Shown: positions 29,840-33,726 of the stretch, in pieces | Numbering within the stretch: position 1 is the stretch's first letter | How the letters are laid out: every line of letters starts with the position of its first letter | Origin: an uncultured Bacteroidales bacterium | Lineage (GTDB): Bacteria; Bacteroidota; Bacteroidia; Bacteroidales; Marinilabiliaceae | NCBI GenBank assembly: GCA_937892255.1 | Contig: CALAUL010000080.1 | Span: forward strand, 1 to 33,726 | DNA length: 33,726 nucleotides | Direction: 5' to 3' | The notes under the pieces: model-generated | What the model saw: only the letters and a program-made list of their open reading frames with translations | The model's database searches: none | Told to the model about the DNA's origin: nothing | Program-made: the position numbers and the translations under genes

Positions 29840-31443
29840 CGCAGGTCTATCTTTTTTAGTGCATAGAGATATGCAGGTTCGTTGTTGTCTGTTCCAAAGG
29901 TCATGACAGGCTCCAATATGTCGGGGTATTTCTGTATGATGTAGTACATATAACGGTGCACTGTGTTTATCACTCCCGCTCCCGGCACTAACGGGTCACG
30001 TCGCAACGAGGCTACGACGACATGTGTCACGCCTCTCTCGTAGAGCGCCTCCAACAGCTCGTCGGGGTCTTCCGTGGGCAGGTTGTATATGCCGTAGAAC
30101 TTACGCCCGTTGGCATATATGCGTGCCATGTTGGGCTTGCGACAGGCTACATAGGCCTCCTCGGGGAGGTTCTTGTCTATCCACTCGCACATCTCAAGGT
30201 AGTGATACCAGTCAGGCGTAAAGCCGTGCAACGCATTGCCGTTGAGGTTCTTGCGTAGCTCCATGAGGTCTATGCGTTCATAGGTGTGTCGTAGCATACA
30301 GATTCCCGTCAACGACACTACAACGACCATCATTAACTTCGACTTCTTGCTATATATCAGCCTGCAGATGTTGTACAACCCGTAGAGTATGACACCCAAA
30401 GCCATGCCTATATACGGCATTATCAGTCGGTGCTGATCCCACAGAGGCTGTAGTATGACGAAGGTGGCTCCAAGCATCATGCCGGAGCACAACGCCATGA
30501 AGAGTACCGTCCTGTTCTTCCTACATGCGCAGTATGTGCCGTAGCCAAAGAGGATATATACTATCCATGTCACTATTCCCGATGTGGTACGTGCCTCTTT
30601 GTCTTTGAAACCGCAGATACGCATGAGGTGCTTGCTTATATATAGCTTCGAATTCTCCACTACACGGTCGGCATAACCCGAGAATGTCTCCTGCCCGTCT
30701 TCTGCCTGATATGGGTGTTTCTGCATGAGCATTGTCAGCTGGTCCGATTTCTTCACTTCGCCCCACGCCATGGTGCGCACGCCCGTCCATAGTCCTATGC
30801 ACAACGCTGTGCAACAGACTACCATCACACCCCTCTGCCATTTATGTCGTATCACGAAGTAACTCACCGCCACAACGAGCAGTCCCGCTCCTACCGTACG
30901 TGTCATGTACGCAAGGGTCACAAAGAGGGCTATGGGCAATGCCCAACGCCATATCTTGATGTTACGAAACTCTCGCTTGACTCCCTCTTTGTCGTTGGGA
31001 ATGTCGTCCATGCGCAACACACTCCACATGAAGGCGTATTCGATGAGTATGAAGAGTGCTTCGCTATATGTCTGCGACGCATAGAAGAGATACCACGAGT
31101 TGATACTCAACAGTCCCATCACCGAGAGAAGTAGCCCGGCACTCACTCGACGCTTCAGACTCTCGTACCATACCACCTGCGACGCTACGATGAGCAGTAG
31201 CGATGTCAGTTTCAATACAAACATATTCACTCCGAAGAGCGAAATGAAAGGTGCCAGAAACAACGGGTAGAGCGGTCCTTGATAGTCGCCCGTATATCGC
31301 CCGTCGGATATGAAGTCCAACGCTCGACAGATGTATGTCGAGTCATCTCCGCCCTCGTCGATGCGCATGTTGAATAGCAACAGCCCACAGATGAGAGTCA
31401 CTCCTACCAACGTGTATGCTATTAATGTCTTGTATCTCTCCAT
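29836..31443 (-). CDS. GT-C fold membrane glycosyltransferase (PMT/ArnT-like)
   Basis: A 535-residue integral membrane protein with roughly ten hydrophobic segments in the first 385 residues (for example 6-25, 57-72, 78-92, 101-121, 125-142, 168-179, 184-198, 206-221, 288-303, 312-331, 341-361, 369-384) and a soluble C-terminal part (about 390-535). After the first membrane helix the loop NMRIDEGGDDSTYICRALD (25-43) has the acidic residues expected of the GT-C catalytic base, and DQHRLIMPYIGMAL (336-349) resembles the R-x-x-x-P motif of ArnT/PMT proteins. Such enzymes move a sugar from polyprenyl phosphate to an acceptor on the outer face of the inner membrane. The acceptor is unknown. It lies between the kinase gene (33 bases) and the fusion gene, which may supply its donor. 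Confidence 0.8.
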   Translation of the reverse strand: MERYKTLIAYTLVGVTLICGLLLFNMRIDEGGDDSTYICRALDFISDGRYTGDYQGPLYPLFLAPFISLFGVNMFVLKLTSLLLIVASQVVWYESLKRRVSAGLLLSVMGLLSINSWYLFYASQTYSEALFILIEYAFMWSVLRMDDIPNDKEGVKREFRNIKIWRWALPIALFVTLAYMTRTVGAGLLVVAVSYFVIRHKWQRGVMVVCCTALCIGLWTGVRTMAWGEVKKSDQLTMLMQKHPYQAEDGQETFSGYADRVVENSKLYISKHLMRICGFKDKEARTTSGIVTWIVYILFGYGTYCACRKNRTVLFMALCSGMMLGATFVILQPLWDQHRLIMPYIGMALGVILYGLYNICRLIYSKKSKLMMVVVVSLTGICMLRHTYERIDLMELRKNLNGNALHGFTPDWYHYLEMCEWIDKNLPEEAYVACRKPNMARIYANGRKFYGIYNLPTEDPDELLEALYERGVTHVVVASLRRDPLVPGAGVINTVHRYMYYIIQKYPDILEPVMTFGTDNNEPAYLYALKKIDLR

Positions 31444-31476
31444 CTATTCTCTTTTATCTTTTGTCTCTTTTTTATC

Positions 31477-32388
31477 TCAGCTTATCAGACTCTTCAGCCA
31501 CGATAGTTTCTTCAGTGGCTCGCCCACATGCCCCATGTCGTATGCCATCTGTGCCGCTGTGGCGTAACGACCTTCGACTCCCATGCGCAACGTCTGTTCT
31601 ATCTCCTGTGGCGACAACCTGCGCGGGGGTAGCCTGAACGGCTCTTTATAGGCCGCCTTGCTAAGTATCATATACAGGTCATCGGCCATGCGCGGCGGTT
31701 GCTTCATGGGGTAGGTCAGCATCAGATTGACAAGTATTTCGGGGTTGCAGTCTGTATAGGGCGTCTTTCCCATTATCAAGTGGTACATGGTGATACTCAG
31801 CGAATAGAGGTCCGATGATGGCGTTACCAACGTGTTGTATTTCAGCAACATCTCGGGCGGTGAATATATCAGCGCAAACGAACTCTTCACTCCGCTCGCG
31901 TCGGGATATGCGCTGCACTGCTCGAAGTCGATGAGTACCACATCTCTGAAGTCGACATCTGCCACTGCAGCGTCCTCCTTGCATCGTAAGATGATATTAC
32001 TCGGCTTGATGTCCCTATGTATGATACCTGCGGCATGTACCTCCTCCAACGCATCGAGGATAGAGAGCCCCATATCCACAAACTTACGTTCCTCGACTTT
32101 GCGGTACTTGCTCTTGTCGGTGAAGAGCGTCTTCATGTCTATGCCCTCCACATATTCGCGTACTATATACAGGCACCCGTCATCTTGCTTGAAGACGTCT
32201 ATCACCTTGGAAATATGCGGATTGTCTATCGCCATCAGCCTGCGCATGAGCGACTCCATGACGGGTGTGTAGTGTGTTACACATTTTATCGACACCTTAC
32301 GCCCCTCAGGCGACATGCCTATGTATATGCCACCATATTTGCCCTTGCCTCCCTGTCGCGACAGTATCTCGTACTTCGATATAGACAT
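31477..32388 (-). CDS. Eukaryote-like Ser/Thr protein kinase, soluble
   Basis: A 303-residue Hanks-type kinase, all of it kinase domain. Gly loop GKGKYG (14-19), VSIK with Lys35, catalytic loop HRDIKPSN (124-131) with Asp126, activation-loop start LIDFEQ with Asp154 in place of the usual DFG, PPE (177-179) for APE, and SDLYSLSITMYHLIMGKTPY for the F-helix region. The key Lys, Asp, Asn and Asp are all present, so activity is likely despite DFE. There is no transmembrane helix or PASTA/sensor domain. The last 35 residues contain MGVEGRYATAAQMAYDMGH, typical of bacterial kinases. It is 12 bases after the exported beta-repeat gene. Substrates are unknown; the neighbouring envelope-glycosylation genes are candidates for control by this kinase. 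Confidence 0.9.
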   Translation of the reverse strand: MSISKYEILSRQGGKGKYGGIYIGMSPEGRKVSIKCVTHYTPVMESLMRRLMAIDNPHISKVIDVFKQDDGCLYIVREYVEGIDMKTLFTDKSKYRKVEERKFVDMGLSILDALEEVHAAGIIHRDIKPSNIILRCKEDAAVADVDFRDVVLIDFEQCSAYPDASGVKSSFALIYSPPEMLLKYNTLVTPSSDLYSLSITMYHLIMGKTPYTDCNPEILVNLMLTYPMKQPPRMADDLYMILSKAAYKEPFRLPPRRLSPQEIEQTLRMGVEGRYATAAQMAYDMGHVGEPLKKLSWLKSLIS

Positions 32389-32400
32389 GTCCGTTGTCCC

Positions 32401-33426
32401 TTATCTGTATACCTGACCGCCGGTGCGTGTGTGGCCCTTGACAACGATGTCGCCCTCGCCAACATTGAGCTTCTTATTCTTGCTCTTGCCTCTGCATATT
32501 ATTGCCGCCTTGCTCGACTCACTCGTCAACTGAAACGCCAACTCCTTATTCTTGAGTGTTAGTTGTATCTTGCCCTCCTCTGTGGTGAACTCCGACGAAC
32601 CAGTGAGGGTGATGCCCTTTGTGCCTACTATCTGTCCCTTGCCTCCGAGGTTGATATGCATAGTAGCCTCTACCTCGAAGAGGTTCAACGTAGCAGCCAA
32701 CGTATTCACTGTGAGGTCTCCTTTGAAATTAGATACTTTGATAGCTCCCGTAGAGGCTTTGAGTTTCATTGTGCCCTCTACTCTCGTATATGTCTGTGTG
32801 CCGGCTGTCGTGGCAATGTTCATATCGCCCTTTATCATGTTGGCAACCAAAGCCCCGTCCATGCCGTCGACAGTGAGTGTGCCGTCGACATTATCGAGCG
32901 TCATGCCTCCGCGCGACGATGCCATACGTATGTCGCCTTTCATATCATTCACCTTCAGCGAACCGTTCTTCGTCGTGAAGTCCATCTTACCATTGCAGTT
33001 CGTAGCTACTATCTTGCCCTGACCTGTCGTCACCTTCACCGTAGCTCCCGTCACATCTTTGACTTCTACATTTCCCGTGGTGTTGATGACCTCCACACTC
33101 TTGCTCCCGGCAATAGTTATCGTCAGTTCTCCCGAGAACGTCGACAACGCCTCCTTAGGTGTTATGACAACGATAGATGTCACACCGTCAGCCTCCGTAA
33201 CCTCTATGTTATAGTCGTCGTGGTCTACCATAGCCTCGAGCTTGCCGTTGAGCATCGACTGCTCTCCTCCGACGATGTTTACTCTGCAAAAACGCGAATC
33301 TACCTTTATACTCTCTGTCGCTATCTCCTTCTGTGTCTCAAAGACAGTTATCATCTGCTTTATCTCTACAGCCTTTGCCACCAAACCTACTGCAAGGAAC
33401 ATGGCACATGTAATATACTTATTCAT
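32401..33426 (-). CDS. Exported beta-repeat protein (DUF4097/DUF2807-like)
   Basis: A 341-residue secreted protein with signal peptide MNKYITCAMFLAVGLVAKA. The mature part is made of many short beta-strand repeats of about 20 residues with a recurrent glycine/asparagine turn (for example NTTGNVEVKDVTGATVKVTTGQGKIVATNCNGKMDFTTKNGSLKVNDMKGDIRMASSRGG), predicting a right-handed beta-helix like DUF4097 or head-GIN domain proteins. The C-terminal 60 residues are more basic (KSKNKKLNVGEGDIVVKG) and may be a second module. It has no T9SS sorting domain and no lipobox, so it is likely periplasmic or surface-associated. It is first in the seven-gene run and is 12 bases before the kinase gene. Role unknown. 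Confidence 0.8.
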   Translation of the reverse strand: MNKYITCAMFLAVGLVAKAVEIKQMITVFETQKEIATESIKVDSRFCRVNIVGGEQSMLNGKLEAMVDHDDYNIEVTEADGVTSIVVITPKEALSTFSGELTITIAGSKSVEVINTTGNVEVKDVTGATVKVTTGQGKIVATNCNGKMDFTTKNGSLKVNDMKGDIRMASSRGGMTLDNVDGTLTVDGMDGALVANMIKGDMNIATTAGTQTYTRVEGTMKLKASTGAIKVSNFKGDLTVNTLAATLNLFEVEATMHINLGGKGQIVGTKGITLTGSSEFTTEEGKIQLTLKNKELAFQLTSESSKAAIICRGKSKNKKLNVGEGDIVVKGHTRTGGQVYR

Positions 33427-33453
33427 AACAATGTACTTTTAGCATTAACAATG

Positions 33454-33483
33454 CAAAGTTAGTCGTTTGTCTCGATAAAACAA
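33454..33483 (-). promoter_or_regulatory. Promoter of the beta-repeat/kinase/thyA run (TTG-N19-TAACTTTG)
   Basis: On the minus strand TTG (plus 33481-33483) is 19 bases before TAACTTTG (plus 33454-33461), so both elements and the spacing agree with the Bacteroidetes consensus. Transcription would start near 33450, giving a leader of about 24 bases before the ATG at 33426. I infer this is the main promoter for the run down to ispD. Confidence 0.7.
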
Positions 33484-33641
33484 GACAGGGACGCATTTTA
33501 ATCTCGAAACGTTTTTCATTGCCAAGATTAATGGCGTTTCTTGTGTAAGCAATACTCATTATGATTGTTTTTTCCACTACGCAAAGTGCGTTTGTTTTTA
33601 CACACATCGTGGGCAACATCAGTAATGTTTTCTTCTCCGCT

Positions 33642-33696
33642 CGGTTGGATTTACAATCCGACCGCTGTGAATATCAGCATTTGCAATGCTTTGATA
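33642..33696. repeat. Two tandem REP-like hairpins
   Basis: Hairpin 1: CGGTTGGATT (33642-33651), loop TAC, AATCCGACCG (33655-33664), one T:G mismatch. Hairpin 2: AGCATT (33676-33681), loop TGC, AATGCT (33685-33690), with outer arms TATC (33672-33675) and GATA (33693-33696) and a 2-base TT bulge. Both have the same heart, ATT-T(A/G)C-AAT, and are 11 bases apart. They recall palindromic repeats linked to RAYT-type transposases. The sequence runs off the window after 33726, so the extent of the array is not known. Confidence 0.5.
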
Positions 33697-33726
33697 GCTT
33701 CCGTTTATCAGTGTATATTTGAACCG

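Noticed and set aside
33579..33591. Hairpin ACGCA-AAG-TGCGT followed by a T-rich run
   Set aside because: A terminator here would need a plus-strand gene upstream; only the minus-strand promoter region is present, and the stem is five pairs.

Overview
The window looks like chromosome from a member of the Bacteroidales that carries a type IX secretion system (T9SS). Several things point there. Genes lack Shine-Dalgarno sites and are instead preceded by TAnnTTTG boxes, the Bacteroidetes -7 element. The window also holds a gldJ/porU/porV cluster, a SecG with a long acidic tail, a DUF5683 protein beside parAB, and an arginine pathway built on the Bacteroides-type N-succinylornithine transcarbamylase. 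Family or genus cannot be fixed from the sequence alone. I see no insertion sequence, prophage, CRISPR array or rRNA. The content is mostly core metabolism and cell envelope.

Layout. (1) 1-52: the 5' part of tRNA-Phe on the minus strand, cut by the window edge. (2) 0.2-2.7 kb, plus strand: an M16 zinc protease, a class I O-methyltransferase and a small exported protein. (3) 2.8-5.8 kb, plus: a sigma-54 activator, then LptE, a TPR-type protein and SecG, an envelope and secretion operon ended by a strong hairpin terminator. (4) 6.2-10.7 kb, plus: proB, proA, a ProX-type tRNA editing deacylase and an exported DUF1893-DUF2264-like fusion, the least understood protein in the window. (5) 10.8-13.7 kb, minus: murF and the T9SS lipoprotein gldJ. 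(6) 14.3-19.5 kb, plus: porU (T9SS sortase), porV and ispF. (7) 19.7-22.1 kb, plus: parA, parB and a DUF5683 membrane protein whose start suggests a one-base indel. (8) 22.2-26.4 kb, minus: argF'-argB-argE-argH, an arginine operon using N-succinyl intermediates. (9) 26.5-33.4 kb, minus: a seven-gene run that begins with an exported beta-repeat protein and a Ser/Thr kinase, continues with two polyprenol-glycosylation-type enzymes, and ends with thyA, folA and ispD; four junctions are fused or nearly so. (10) The right edge holds two related hairpins that resemble REP-type palindromes.

How the genes fit together. GldJ, PorU and PorV are three parts of one export machine: GldJ supports the energised trans-envelope core, PorV carries substrates at the outer membrane, and PorU removes their C-terminal signal and attaches them to lipid-linked polysaccharide. 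LptE (LPS assembly), SecG (Sec translocon) and MurF (peptidoglycan) serve the same envelope. IspF and IspD are both MEP-pathway enzymes, though in different operons; they feed polyprenol synthesis, which the two glycosyltransferase-type genes probably draw on. ProBA and the arg operon are separate here, although both start from glutamate.

Best candidates for new biology are the exported DUF1893-DUF2264 fusion, the kinase/beta-repeat/glycosyltransferase operon, and the paired hairpins at the right edge. None of these is proven to be a new system. Functions are assigned by reading motifs, without database searches.
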